A stretch of 35,087 bases of DNA from Sediminibacterium ginsengisoli. GTDB taxonomy: Bacteria > Bacteroidota > Bacteroidia > Chitinophagales > Chitinophagaceae. Shown here piece after piece: positions 18,501 to 25,739 of the stretch. The stretch spans positions 1 through 35,087 of the forward strand of contig CAMBEQ010000024.1 in assembly GCA_945865545.1 (NCBI GenBank), written 5' to 3'. A program made the translations under genes and the position numbers. Position 1 is the stretch's first letter. The number at the start of each line of letters is the position of its first letter. Below the pieces are notes generated by a model. It ran no database searches. It was not told where the DNA came from and saw only the letters and a list, made by a program, of their open reading frames with translations.

Positions 18501-21250
18501 TGATGAAAAATATTATTAACTGCATAAGTCACCGGAGAATTATTGTCCAGTGAAATTGGCGGATTTAAGTTAGAAACAAAAGTATTATTAGCATAAAATA
18601 TTGTATCACTACCTCCAAACTGAATTAAAAAGTTTTGTCTATTGCCTCCATTCTGTCTTGCATTCTCATAAGTTCCATTATTATAGAATATGTTATCAGT
18701 AATTAAATTATTCCCATTCACCCATCCTTCTAAAATTCCTAATCTAACCCAATTGTTATTAGGCTTTTCTATATTTAAAATGTTATTTCTGAAAATATTT
18801 TTAGTTACAGTAAAGCTATTAGCATCAAATCTAATTCTGCTATAGTTATTTTCAAATACAGAATTGGTAATGATTGTGCTATCTCCAAATTGAACAAATT
18901 TAGTAACATCTTCGTAGTTGCCATTTGGATCACTTGCTATAGTTTGGTTACCGTTATTATAAACCAAACAATGGTCGATGGTAATAGAACTTGCATTACC
19001 CCAAACACTGTTAAATAATTTTGCGGTACCTGTTACACCAGTAAATGATAATCCAACAAATTTTGTTCTAGTACTACTACTATTTGTATAATTTGAACTA
19101 GTATAAGAAATGATAGTGCCTCTTAAGCCTGTTGCATCAATAATAGTTGATCTTATTGAAGCGGTATCGGTATTATCGATCAAATATCTAGAACCAATAG
19201 TAACACCTGGCGCTATAGTCATTTTACTAGCATATGTACCAGGGAGTAAAACTACTTTATCCCCTTTAATGGCATTAGACAACCCTTTTGATAATGTCTT
19301 AAAAGGACTTTCTGAAGAACCAACACCATTGGTTGTAGCATTGATGTCTACATACCATGTAGCTGCTGTAATAGTATTGTCAGTTTCGAAATTAGCTGAT
19401 GCACTTGCTTCAGAAACCACTCCATTTAAATCTCTATTAATCAAATAGTAATAGTATTTGGTTCCTAAAGTAGTAGTAGTATCATTATATTGATTAGAAG
19501 TATCTTTTATACTCGCTATTAATGTTGCACTTGCTAAAGTGGGTCCTCTGTATATATCCACATAAGTGTTGCCACTTGAGTTAGCAAGTGTCCACGATAG
19601 GTTAATAAAAACTCTTGGAGATGACAATGTCAGCCCAGTTGGCTTAAGCACAGGACTTGTGGATGCAGGAATTTTTAAAGTATCTAATGAACTAGAAATA
19701 CTTGATAGTATAGTTCCAGTATTAATTTTAGTCTTTAATTTATAAAAATATGTTTTACCAGCTGTCAAGCCTGTGGAGTCAATAAAAATACTACTTGCAG
19801 TGTCGTAGTAACCAATAGCTTGATACCTAGTTGGAGTTGTAGGATTTGTTACAGAGTCTTTAAAAATTATCAATGAATCAACAGCAGGTGAATTAAATAC
19901 AGAAAAATTTAATTGAACTACCGGCTTGCTATTTGATAAAGAATTTTTTAATGAAACCACTCTAGGTAAAGGCATGGAAGAACTAGACTCTATCGCACCT
20001 GCATCTGGCTTAGTGCCAGCTGGAAGTGGCCTATCATTTCCTAAATAATCAACAACTGGTATAGTGGCATCCTCGTATCCCATTCCAAAGCCATTAGTTT
20101 CTGAACTTAAAGCAAAATTAGAAACACTAGTACTAGTATCAACGAGCACTGCAGAACTTAGTTTATTAGAATTATCAAAATTAAACGTATAAAAACCTCC
20201 ATAATATCCAGAACTTTGATCCTGATTCAATATACTTCCCATCATATTATTCCTAAATATGGTCGTACTGTTTCTTGCATTACTACTTCCCGCCCACATA
20301 AACTCACCTTTCGTATTAGTTTGTGTTGCAAGAAGATAATTATTATCAATAATATTATTTATCCAATACGACACAAAATTAACCTGAGGTTGATTTTCTC
20401 CATCCGAAGTTCTAAAGTATGCTGCCCTAGTATTGTTTTTATATAGTGTATTATGCACAATAAAGGTCGTGTCAATAATATTATCAAACACTTTTCCACT
20501 TATGGAAAATATATTATCCCCTGAATTATTATAAAATACGTTATTGTATACCTTGGCACCAGTGCCATTAAAATAGATGATACCGCTATTATTTTGACCA
20601 TGTTGATAGCCGTTTACTCCTAGTGCTTTATTTTTTACGAAAGTATTATTAGCAATTATTGTTAAAGGTTGGTATCCATGATTGATCCAATCCAACTGAA
20701 TCACAGCCATACCAATATTATTGGAGAACTTTGTATTTGAAACGTTAGACCCAGTTAATACATAAGGGACAGTTTCAGATGAACCAGAATTTTGTAATAT
20801 ACAATTACGAACTGTGCCGAAAGTAATATATACTGCATACTTTGAAGCATTTGTTATAGTTAAACCAACAAGCTTAAAATAATTGGTATCTCTATCTGAA
20901 CCAGTCGAATAGATCAATGCATCTGGTGTTGAATTTTGAATGACACTGTCTCCTGAAATAATAGTATTTTGAATATGACTAGTTAATCCATCAATTAAAT
21001 ATTCTGATGCAATAACTATACTTGTATTGGATCTTACTTTTTCTTTATACGTTCCGTCTTTGATGATTACAGTATCCCCATACACTGCAGAATCAACAGC
21101 CATTTTAACTGTTGAAAAGCTAGTGCCTTTATTTGTTGTTGATGTTTTATCTACAACAATTCTTCTGCCACCTTGAGCATTTAAATGCGCACTAGTTGAC
21201 AACAATAAAATACTTACTAATAAAACTCCAAGCAATTGAACTCTTTTCAT
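9560..21250 (-). CDS. Giant T9SS-secreted protein with beta-helix, FN3 and FG-GAP domains
   Basis: The product has 3,896 residues in one uninterrupted frame. The signal peptide (MKRVQLLGVLL...LNAQ) covers about 1-26. Three modules of right-handed parallel beta-helix follow, each starting with a Pro-poor GDT(I/V) strand and ending in a G-RP-GT-D-GA-E closing motif: about 30-420, 630-1020 and 1220-1530. Fibronectin-III-like domains follow the modules (about 428-620, 1025-1215, 1536-1640) and recur near 2095-2225, 2630-2730 and 3243-3360. FG-GAP/VCBS-like repeats of the DxNxDGxxD calcium-loop type occupy about 1750-3150. Two cadherin-like domains (about 3370-3570) and Ig-like domains precede a T9SS sorting domain from about 3815 (LAPNPF ... 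ELSAGVYIFRV). It should be exported to the surface or released, probably binding or processing a polysaccharide or acting as an adhesin. No catalytic site can be named. Confidence 0.9.
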   Translation of the reverse strand: MKRVQLLGVLLVSILLLSTSAHLNAQGGRRIVVDKTSTTNKGTSFSTVKMAVDSAVYGDTVIIKDGTYKEKVRSNTSIVIASEYLIDGLTSHIQNTIISGDSVIQNSTPDALIYSTGSDRDTNYFKLVGLTITNASKYAVYITFGTVRNCILQNSGSSETVPYVLTGSNVSNTKFSNNIGMAVIQLDWINHGYQPLTIIANNTFVKNKALGVNGYQHGQNNSGIIYFNGTGAKVYNNVFYNNSGDNIFSISGKVFDNIIDTTFIVHNTLYKNNTRAAYFRTSDGENQPQVNFVSYWINNIIDNNYLLATQTNTKGEFMWAGSSNARNSTTIFRNNMMGSILNQDQSSGYYGGFYTFNFDNSNKLSSAVLVDTSTSVSNFALSSETNGFGMGYEDATIPVVDYLGNDRPLPAGTKPDAGAIESSSSMPLPRVVSLKNSLSNSKPVVQLNFSVFNSPAVDSLIIFKDSVTNPTTPTRYQAIGYYDTASSIFIDSTGLTAGKTYFYKLKTKINTGTILSSISSSLDTLKIPASTSPVLKPTGLTLSSPRVFINLSWTLANSSGNTYVDIYRGPTLASATLIASIKDTSNQYNDTTTTLGTKYYYYLINRDLNGVVSEASASANFETDNTITAATWYVDINATTNGVGSSESPFKTLSKGLSNAIKGDKVVLLPGTYASKMTIAPGVTIGSRYLIDNTDTASIRSTIIDATGLRGTIISYTSSNYTNSSSTRTKFVGLSFTGVTGTAKLFNSVWGNASSITIDHCLVYNNGNQTIASDPNGNYEDVTKFVQFGDSTIITNSVFENNYSRIRFDANSFTVTKNIFRNNILNIEKPNNNWVRLGILEGWVNGNNLITDNIFYNNGTYENARQNGGNRQNFLIQFGGSDTIFYANNTFVSNLNPPISLDNNSPVTYAVNNIFHQNDADFYVVPWASQFNDMYVENNFFSKNPQLGSALDKINVAYSNNVIASTPNFSDTVNMVLSSSSSLINSGKNTYGKNSVKKVNSADMYGTSRPSPAGSNSDIGAIENTFGFPAPVLVSADGSNKSISLKWTKPLNGTIAGYKIYRSTSAIADDANPTAIITINKIDSLLVIDTTNLTNLTKYYYRVKAFNDASPALFSGFSNQLNVKPNVPPDGVDTVSAFGGARSVALVWSDTSTIRRKYNIYRGIDAINLDKIASAIDTNYYIDRSVIVNTKYFYGIKVVDSVGAASDMSKLANAKANNTWVLDTAGLATNNASVGLPMKGIQYAIDNGQDGDTIVLNDGTYFENIFLSKRTFTIMAKNKGKAIIYPLESTSTTAPVLRIEDQGDWNVTNYSKPRNVFIGLTISGGAFNNWNNGAPAAVSISWNSNPLFESCIFTNNLAGQFVISSDQSAPEFRNCLIINNSTQSGALNIVGGQDSSRPRTKVIRFINSVFSNNNFLSTNCCGPEKSVVIFNSILSENGYNSNFNNKLFKVVGSIVDNGALAAQSATNTLADPKFKNSSSNDYTLTNFSPALGKGQDVLYLSGSDKDTLRALTYDYNGAARPNPTGTKADVGAFENKFSVPAPQISRLQKTGTAVILTWAKTGTTALTNVKLYRDTIKTSLDTLAPLARTIDLTQDTIQDILPTSGKEYFYVLRATIGSGTTAIQTGLSNIKSSKDTIFVPSVRFNTSTNIDTASLFVRVPSRSGGALQQSVNLVKLAADVATALPKLIIYSQAYRQIDSSKRFINDSLTAINILAGTGSNKIKFTLNKKSLIAKGKNDYMQVVGAMNVNGDNEFDLVGIYKSSTDMNQQNRIAYLTNNNLNFTLDTLTPPRNFFNTNVNSYDQTTNLAYKWDQKTFQYQDYQTNQGQNVESAAEFMDGNFDGKEELVVSLNQVKWEPNSTLNFGNTWNPIQQINSSIRIVKVVDINNDGIPDIFGISANPWSIGLSGQNGNPLVVFVSNKKAGKFFLYITGISIDWQAGLYFGDFKNSRTVQILTRMNGGNYKVYDFDNTYSAVSAEMQVNGAINDGKVTVGDINNDGYPDVITIDNSGTFIAYLNNHRGDFDKTTIGSAPYSSNNVWAISNLKMLDLNQDGAKDLMWFEPVQDQNGYLDSWNTNNYMIKTWIQETGGAARIAPAAIAATDITVSNSGYQVKIKWTPSSDEIDPYIFANLIVDTNADYSTARINNAYNYRKLAPTVPIVLDRAYARNYPDSISFNDLSISSKKPYYIKVQMVNKEGQASTFAEKLFIPKDPLELLDHNIPGLFGAKFSWGDYDNDGLLDLAVLGENDNGNVTAVFKNTGSTFENQNLANKAYHYGDIKWVDLNNDGWLDIAMIGQPGGAGVGFQTLINNRGVFEVKTPATVDGLKKSNMAFGDYDNNGTLDMFTSGQDAQGIAHSYLYKNDGRGNFTKVTDFNGAIPDMYDADSRFIDYDLDGDLDLIFAGTGTSNNKVAAIGGVRVNTLLDPKISDNNYGGGQYNNGYTYPLSSNMWDPICNCSNNYSIAMKNARFDVGDIDGDGDLDIVEIGTFVKSTNNVNTDVPLLLIIRNQTKETKNAKFGNYFSYGSIYTISGVPLDNISDGDVKIVDINNDGLLDITVAGLDTLANPVTKFYLNQGGFGNFTLSQNKNIPQYANAAISWGDADGDGSMDLVISGQKALSTTTSIYLNKQGDNLNTAPATPQNLTFVDQGQGRVVLQWDASEDDHTSANNMYYNLKLGTKPGLSDLRVIQVNPKTDKLQTPNTSLIGSNKYYLELPPGVYYWSVQAVDGNFLSSSFADNQKIVLKYSWQFVNQGGIIDSRIKPLENPAFAWADVSNRGVFDFLYLGTGDATNDQFNTPVGLYKNLGGKFAKFKNDSNWVSLAGRGTGFRNDLNGFVNAQIKWVDINNDGLLDLVVAGDDVSNLKGKLVVFKNLGNYKFENITNNVFSGEKLASAKIDFIDLDNNGYKDFIYTGLDNSGLGQVKFLGFYKDTVARTPSGLLRFNVKPITTNLDSILTTKLISNVSLAIGDLNKDLKPDLAILYNDGNNNKRVGSVYMNTSDTSNKISFVLNESLSLPTVRNATIDLIDYNNDGLFDLALSGRSDAGVIFRVYQNKWVDSVKKTIQFLQTNSNVKPFEKGQTTWGDINNDGFPDIIFSGSRPGTGIFSAMAFADPSKLGTTGVMNYDELPTFPFGNYSVMRPSLGDFSGKRILDLVLVGTEKVRDPIKNTTSVVSSFKILKNVRDLAYLYNDSTVVTTNASISTGKIKSLSTGLNETTASASVIKSNSVRGFADSTIAVADSNYIEDSYGANKAPTSPKASSSAVVSKVANSYLVQLNWNASADDYTPAAGLLYAVGIGTKPGLSDILDPNANLTSGIRKTPETGNAGKNLSLTVLLDPGTYYWAVQSIDASNTGSKFSGNKVIQVNADRTLVEKNAPYDILLNASAEASFFLKKNDTSGVKFALSALNNDSAAKMTYSIVTDTANLFTIDASNTMRLKKTPSSSDYGIKLKVADASGLYFEKLYSFQAIQGPNKLLVNGKDSSYFYYKSSAADSSKFTLSLNASYSPTPAVDPILTYKFVTGAGGENNDLFEIGSTILVNKRKLNDADTLKLRVAATDEYGLSVERFIFLVNTGCAIKPSLSVKPSATACLPLVVNLKDSLITNGSAKGLTFAYYSDINTTNKVVDPTKVVTSGTYYIKALDTAGCGTAKPIVVSVATLPPAPTITSAIACQNQTGLTVSGYTAPSSKVKLVWYAAETGGTPSTAIPTLNTSAIGTLSYYVGQGDTAAGCYGDRVKLNIVVKATPAAPSITRDATGNLVSSVATGIKWYYKDTSMVSTAASFKPKDAGSYTVKATDDGCTSVASNAYYFMVTDVINLSATEYIKLAPNPFINYLNFDFVVNGYQKLNIDVFATSNGARVSSIQGVYAGSRLSYSELSAGVYIFRVTSSDGKLSYQFKMIKL
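11800..16010 (-). repeat. FG-GAP/VCBS-like repeat-coding array within the giant gene
   Basis: About 16 copies of a degenerate unit encode an acidic calcium-binding loop such as VDINNDGLLD(I/L)xVAG. Clear copies encode residues near 1890, 1993, 2237, 2337, 2393, 2477, 2550, 2603, 2843, 2900, 3027 and 3083. Spacing varies from about 50 to 110 residues. The DNA copies are diverged, with only short identical stretches, so this is an old repeat family and not a recent tandem expansion. Confidence 0.8.
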
Positions 21251-21608
21251 AAAAAGGTTTTTTAATAAAAATTTAATTAAGCATATACTACATTGTCGTG
21301 GGGGCTGACAACGAATAAATTTATAAAATAGTATATGCCAATAGTAATGATTTGTTAAAAATAATAAAATACAGCGGAATTTAGAACATTATCGTAGACT
21401 ATATTCTAAAAATGTTAATATTTAATGATTTTAAAAAACAAAATAAGTGTAATTAATTGATTTTCATATACTTAGTAGAATATTTTATGCTAATTTCTTT
21501 ATTATTTTAATGTTAATTCGGACGAGTTTGCAGAACTATCATGAATGGCATTATTCTGCTTCTATTGTCTTAGCTTTAGTACCAAGATTTGCCAATAAAA
21601 CCTATTAA
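21251..21608. other. Divergent intergenic region between giant gene and YetF-like gene
   Basis: These 358 nt without a gene separate the leftward giant-protein gene from the rightward DUF421 gene, so they must hold promoters for both. They are very AT-rich apart from a GTGGGGGC patch at 21298-21305. A nested inverted repeat lies next to the giant gene. TTATTTTG on the minus strand (21446-21439) is one base away from the Bacteroidota -7 consensus TAnnTTTG, but no matching -33 element is clear. I see no RNA gene or small ORF that I can support. Confidence 0.6.
21281..21338 (-). promoter_or_regulatory. Nested inverted repeat in leader of giant gene
   Basis: The outer arms GCATATACTA and TAGTATATGC (21281-21290 and 21329-21338) are perfectly complementary over 10 bp. 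Inside them, TTGTC (21293-21297) pairs with GACAA (21307-21311) around a 9-nt loop carrying a five-C run on the minus strand. The structure ends 30 nt before the ATG of the 3,896-residue protein gene, so it is likely in its 5' leader. It matches no riboswitch class that I recognise. Confidence 0.45.
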
Positions 21609-22160
21609 ATGACCACAATTGCCATCAATCTCTCCTTCCTACACAACCCCGCTATCGAAATCGTGTTAAGGACCCTTGCAGTGTATACTTTTATGATTTT
21701 AGCCCTGCGCATTTTTGGTAAAAAAGAGCTGGCCCAATTATCCGTTATTGACTTGGTTTTCATCCTTTTAATAAGCAATTCGGTGCAAAATGCGATGGTA
21801 GGACCCGACACCTCCTTGAATGGCGGATTAATTGCTGCGGGTGCTTTATTTTTAGCCAATTATACCCTAAAACAAATACTTTATCGTAGTAAAAAAATGA
21901 GCGAATTAATACAAGGGGAAGCTATTTTACTCATTTACGAGGGAAAAGCCAATTTAGACAATTGCAGAAAAGCAGAAATTACCATTGAGGAACTAGAAGC
22001 TGCCGTGAGAGAACATGGTGCTAGAGACATTCAAAAAGTAGATCTTGCTATTTTAGAAGTGGATGGCAATATCAGTGTAATTAGCAGCGATTATCAAACC
22101 AAGTCTAAAGTTGCTCATCCTCGAAAGCATAAATTCAAAGGAAGATTGAATAAAAGCTAA
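21609..22160 (+). CDS. DUF421/YetF-family membrane protein
   Basis: The product has 183 residues. The N-terminal half has about three hydrophobic segments: around 15-35 (IVLRTLAVYTFMILALRIFG), 42-60 (LSVIDLVFILLISNSV) and 68-88 (LNGGLIAAGALFLANYTL). The cytoplasmic C-terminal part (GEAILLIYEGKANLDNCRKAEITIEELEAAVREHG ... VDLAILEVDGNISVI) is the diagnostic YetF-like domain. The family is widespread in bacteria, forms small membrane proteins with a paired C-terminal domain, and has no settled function. A stop codon lies immediately before the ATG at 21609, which fixes the start. The gene is divergent from the giant gene, 173 nt ahead of the next plus-strand gene, and probably transcribed alone. 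Confidence 0.88.
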   Translation: MTTIAINLSFLHNPAIEIVLRTLAVYTFMILALRIFGKKELAQLSVIDLVFILLISNSVQNAMVGPDTSLNGGLIAAGALFLANYTLKQILYRSKKMSELIQGEAILLIYEGKANLDNCRKAEITIEELEAAVREHGARDIQKVDLAILEVDGNISVISSDYQTKSKVAHPRKHKFKGRLNKS

Positions 22161-22333
22161 AGTACAATTCCTGCCCTAGTCTTCTATAAAATGACCATTT
22201 TCTATTTAGGAAATTGACCTATATCCTAGTCTATTTAATACTTAATACCATTACTCCATCTTTATTTTGTAGAAAGCAAAAAAAGTAGGAAATTAACTGC
22301 TTCAACCGATTTATTCATAACGATTAAAAACAC

Positions 22334-24457
22334 ATGAAAAAAAACATCTACCATTTCATTCAATCTCTAACAATTTTTTGCTTTTTAGGATTAGCGCTTT
22401 CTTCTTGTAGTAATAAAAGAAGTAGCACCCCTAAAGTTTTGATTTTTTCTAAAACAGCTGGCTATCATCATGCCTCTATTCCAATTGGAATTAAAGCCAT
22501 TCAAGATCTAGGATTGAAAAATGGTTTTGAAGTAGATACGACCACTGATGCAAATAAATTTGCAGAGGACAGTTTAAAAAAATATGCAGCACTGATTTTT
22601 TTAAGCAGTACTGGAGAATTATTAACAGGCAATCAAGAAATTGCTTTGGAAAGATACATTCAATCAGGTGGTGGATTTGTAGGAATTCATGCCGCTACCG
22701 ATGCGGAGTACGATTGGAATTGGTATGTTAATATGATTGGTGCTTCTTTTTTAAGCCACCCAGATCAACAAGAAGCTACTTTAGTGATTAATGATAAAAC
22801 ACATCCTTCTACCGATAGCTTACCTGCCACTTGGTCAAGAAAAGATGAGTGGTATAATTTTAAAAATTTAAGTAAGGATATTAAAGTACTCATTAGTATA
22901 GATGAAAAATCATACGAAGGTGGAAAAAATGGCGACTCTCATCCAATGGCTTGGTACCATGCATATGATGGCGGTCGAGTTTTTTATACCGAATTAGGCC
23001 ATACAGACGAATCTTATGCTGACCCATTGTATTTAAAACATATTTTAGGTGGTATTCAATATGCTATGGGCGATAATACTTCAGACTATAGTAAAGCGCA
23101 TAGTGTGTATGCCCCAGATGAAAGTCATTTTAGTAAAGTACAATTAGTAACAGGTACTTTTTTTGAGCCTACCGAAATAACTATACTACCAAATCTTGAT
23201 GTATTAATAGTTCAACGTAGAGGCGAAATTTATTTGTACAATAGTCAAACTAAAAAAATAAAGCAGGCCGGCTTCTTAAATGTGTATTGGAAAACTGCTG
23301 CAACAGGTGTCAATGCAGAAGAAGGTTTATTAGGTGTTAAGCTGGATCCAGATTTTGCAAAAAATCATTATGTATACATGTTCTATAGCGCACCCGATTC
23401 TTCTGTGAACAGAGTCTCTAGATTTACTTTAGAGAACGACACCATCATCAATAGCTCTGAAAAAATTGTCTTACAATTTTATGAACAAAGAGATATTTGT
23501 TGTCATACAGGTGGTTCCATTGCATTTGGACCTGATAAAACATTGTTTGTTTCTACGGGAGATAACACCACTCCATTTGATGAACCAAAACAAAAGTATG
23601 TAAGCAATGGCTATGCCCCTTTGGATGACCGACCAGGTCATGAACAATATGACGAGCGTCGAAGCTCGGGTAATACCAACGATTTAAGAGGTAAAATTTT
23701 ACGTATCAAAGTAAAAGAGGATGGCACTTATGAAATTCCTGAAGGAAATTTATTTCCAAAAGGCACTGATAAAACAAGGCCAGAAATTTATGTGATGGGC
23801 AATCGCAATCCATATAGAATTTCTGTAGATCAAAAAAATGGCAATTTATATTGGGGTGAAGTGGGTCCTGATGCCAATAACGATAGTTTAGACATTCGTG
23901 GACCACGTGGTTATGACGAAGTAAATCAAGCGCGTAAAGCTGGTTATTTTGGTTGGCCTTTCTTTATAGGAAATAATTATCCTTATCATTTATATGATTA
24001 TGCTACTGGTAAAACTGGCCCTACGATGGATCCAGCTAAGCCAATCAATGATTCAAGAAACAATACCGGATTAACCATATTACCTCCTGCTCAACCTGCA
24101 TTCATATGGTATCCTTATGCAGTGTCTCCCGACTTTCCTAGCTTAGGAGCTGGTGGTCGTACGGCAATGGCTGGTCCAATTTATTACAGCGATTTATATC
24201 CTAAAGAAACTAGATACCCTTCTTACTATGATGGTAAATTTTTCTTTTACGAATGGATGCGTGGCTTTATTAAAGCAGTAAGCATGAAAGCCAATGGCGA
24301 TTATGACAGAATGGAACCATTTATGGGAAATACTAAATTTAATTCGGCCATTGATGTGGAAGTTGGACCTGATGGTCGTTTTTATATTTTAGAATATGGA
24401 AGTGGTTGGTTTAGTAAAAATGAAAATGCGGGATTAGTTCGTATTGATTATAAATGA
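22334..24457 (+). CDS. ThuA + glucose/sorbosone dehydrogenase-like lipoprotein
   Basis: The product has 707 residues. The lipoprotein signal ends in LALSSC, with Cys25 the likely lipidated residue, so the protein is anchored in the cell envelope. Residues about 33-255 are a ThuA-like domain (KVLIFSKTAGYHHASIP, GGGFVGIHAATDAEYDW, RVFYTELGHTDESY). Residues about 270-705 resemble the PQQ-type glucose/sorbosone dehydrogenase beta-propeller: EGLLGVKLDPDF, CCHTGGSIAFGPDKTLFVSTGDNT near 385-410, NDLRGKILRI, VMGNRNPYRISVD and the closing VEVGPDGRFYILEYG. This fusion is known from Bacteroidota and Planctomycetes, but its reaction is unproven; oxidation of extracellular glycosides or 3-keto sugars is a reasonable inference. 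It leads a compact cluster, with the class-V PLP gene 13 nt downstream. Confidence 0.9.
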   Translation: MKKNIYHFIQSLTIFCFLGLALSSCSNKRSSTPKVLIFSKTAGYHHASIPIGIKAIQDLGLKNGFEVDTTTDANKFAEDSLKKYAALIFLSSTGELLTGNQEIALERYIQSGGGFVGIHAATDAEYDWNWYVNMIGASFLSHPDQQEATLVINDKTHPSTDSLPATWSRKDEWYNFKNLSKDIKVLISIDEKSYEGGKNGDSHPMAWYHAYDGGRVFYTELGHTDESYADPLYLKHILGGIQYAMGDNTSDYSKAHSVYAPDESHFSKVQLVTGTFFEPTEITILPNLDVLIVQRRGEIYLYNSQTKKIKQAGFLNVYWKTAATGVNAEEGLLGVKLDPDFAKNHYVYMFYSAPDSSVNRVSRFTLENDTIINSSEKIVLQFYEQRDICCHTGGSIAFGPDKTLFVSTGDNTTPFDEPKQKYVSNGYAPLDDRPGHEQYDERRSSGNTNDLRGKILRIKVKEDGTYEIPEGNLFPKGTDKTRPEIYVMGNRNPYRISVDQKNGNLYWGEVGPDANNDSLDIRGPRGYDEVNQARKAGYFGWPFFIGNNYPYHLYDYATGKTGPTMDPAKPINDSRNNTGLTILPPAQPAFIWYPYAVSPDFPSLGAGGRTAMAGPIYYSDLYPKETRYPSYYDGKFFFYEWMRGFIKAVSMKANGDYDRMEPFMGNTKFNSAIDVEVGPDGRFYILEYGSGWFSKNENAGLVRIDYK

Positions 24458-24470
24458 TAAAATTAAGGTT

Positions 24471-25739
24471 ATGGATAAAAGACAATTTATAAAAGACGTT
24501 TTGTTGACCACCATGGCAGCCCCATTGGGACTTACTGGTATGGCACAAAGTTTTAAACTAAAAGAAGAGGTACCTGCTGCTCTATTAGCGAAGGACGATG
24601 ACTTTTGGTTAACCATTAGAAACCAATACCTGCTCAAACCAGATTATATAAATCTAGAAAATGGTTATTATAATTTTATACCTCAACCTATCTTAAATAA
24701 ATTAATTGAACACATTAAAGAAGTGAATTACCAAGGTTCTTATTATATGAGAACGGTTCAATGGGATAATAAAAAGAAAATTGCTGCCAGGCTTGCTGGA
24801 ATAGCAGGTTGCCTTCCAGAAGAAATGGCCATTACTAGAAACACAACCGAGTCGTTGGACTTAGTCATTGGTGGCTTTGACTGGAAAGCGGGCGATGAAG
24901 CAATAATGACCATACAAGATTATGGTGCTATGTTGGATATGTTTGAGCAAGTGAAAAATAGATATGGTGTGGTCAATATAAAAGTATCCGTTCCACTTCA
25001 TCCTAAAAATGACGAAGAAATTGTAAACCTATATGCGAATGCTATTACCCCTAAAACAAAAGTGATTCATGTTAGCCACATGATAAATATTACGGGACAA
25101 ATATTGCCTATTCGTAAAATATGTGATATGGCTCATGCAAAAGGGGTACAAGTAATTGTAGATGGCGCCCATGCTTTTGCACATGTAAAATTTCGTATTG
25201 ATGAACTTAATTGTGATTACTATGCAGCTTCTTTACATAAGTGGATGAGTACTCCACTTGGTGCAGGTTTATTATACATCAATAAAAATAATATAAAAAT
25301 TTTATGGCCTTTATTGGGCGATGGTGAAAAAGACCTTACTAAAATTAGCAGACTCAATCATGTAGGTACTCACCCAGTCCATACCGATTTAACCATTAAT
25401 GATTCTATGGATTATTATGAAATGATTGGTGCAGAGCGTAAAGAAGCCAGGATGTACTTTTTACAAAACTATTGGACAAGCAAAGTTAGAAACCTACCAA
25501 GAATTATTTTAAATACCCCAGCGGACGCAAAAAGAAGTTGTGGTATTGCCAATATAGGTATTGAAGGTATTACACCAAGTGACTTAGCACTACGTTTAAT
25601 GAAAGAACATAAAGTATTTACCGTGGCTATTGATGGTGCAGAAGTACATGGCTGCAGAATTTGCCCTAACGTTTATACCACTATTGCTGAATTAGATGCT
25701 TTTGTTTTGGCCATTAAAATATTATCCAACAATGCCTAA
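24471..25739 (+). CDS. Class-V PLP-dependent enzyme, possibly Tat-exported
   Basis: The product has 422 residues from ATG 24471. An in-frame TTG at 24444 overlaps the previous gene and is less likely. The N-terminus MDKRQFIKDVLLTTMAAPLG resembles a Tat signal with Lys-Arg in place of Arg-Arg, so export of the folded holoenzyme is possible. The rest is the aminotransferase class-V (isopenicillin-N epimerase/cysteine desulfurase-like) fold. It has the substrate-side motif NLENGYYNF near residue 55, ITRNTTESLDLVIGG, cofactor Asp231 in VIVDGAHAF, and Schiff-base Lys257 in ASLHKWMS. The reaction (epimerisation, lyase or transamination) cannot be told from the sequence. It overlaps murQ by 8 nt, indicating translational coupling. 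Confidence 0.85.
   Translation: MDKRQFIKDVLLTTMAAPLGLTGMAQSFKLKEEVPAALLAKDDDFWLTIRNQYLLKPDYINLENGYYNFIPQPILNKLIEHIKEVNYQGSYYMRTVQWDNKKKIAARLAGIAGCLPEEMAITRNTTESLDLVIGGFDWKAGDEAIMTIQDYGAMLDMFEQVKNRYGVVNIKVSVPLHPKNDEEIVNLYANAITPKTKVIHVSHMINITGQILPIRKICDMAHAKGVQVIVDGAHAFAHVKFRIDELNCDYYAASLHKWMSTPLGAGLLYINKNNIKILWPLLGDGEKDLTKISRLNHVGTHPVHTDLTINDSMDYYEMIGAERKEARMYFLQNYWTSKVRNLPRIILNTPADAKRSCGIANIGIEGITPSDLALRLMKEHKVFTVAIDGAEVHGCRICPNVYTTIAELDAFVLAIKILSNNA

Noticed and set aside
21605..21859. 84-codon open frame on the minus strand
   Set aside because: It is antisense to the YetF-like gene, whose membrane segments and C-terminal domain are clear; the antisense product resembles nothing.
25696..25731. 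Earlier ATG for murQ at 25696
   Set aside because: It would overlap the PLP-enzyme gene by 44 nt and shift the catalytic Glu residues away from positions 83 and 114, where they fall with the start at 25732.
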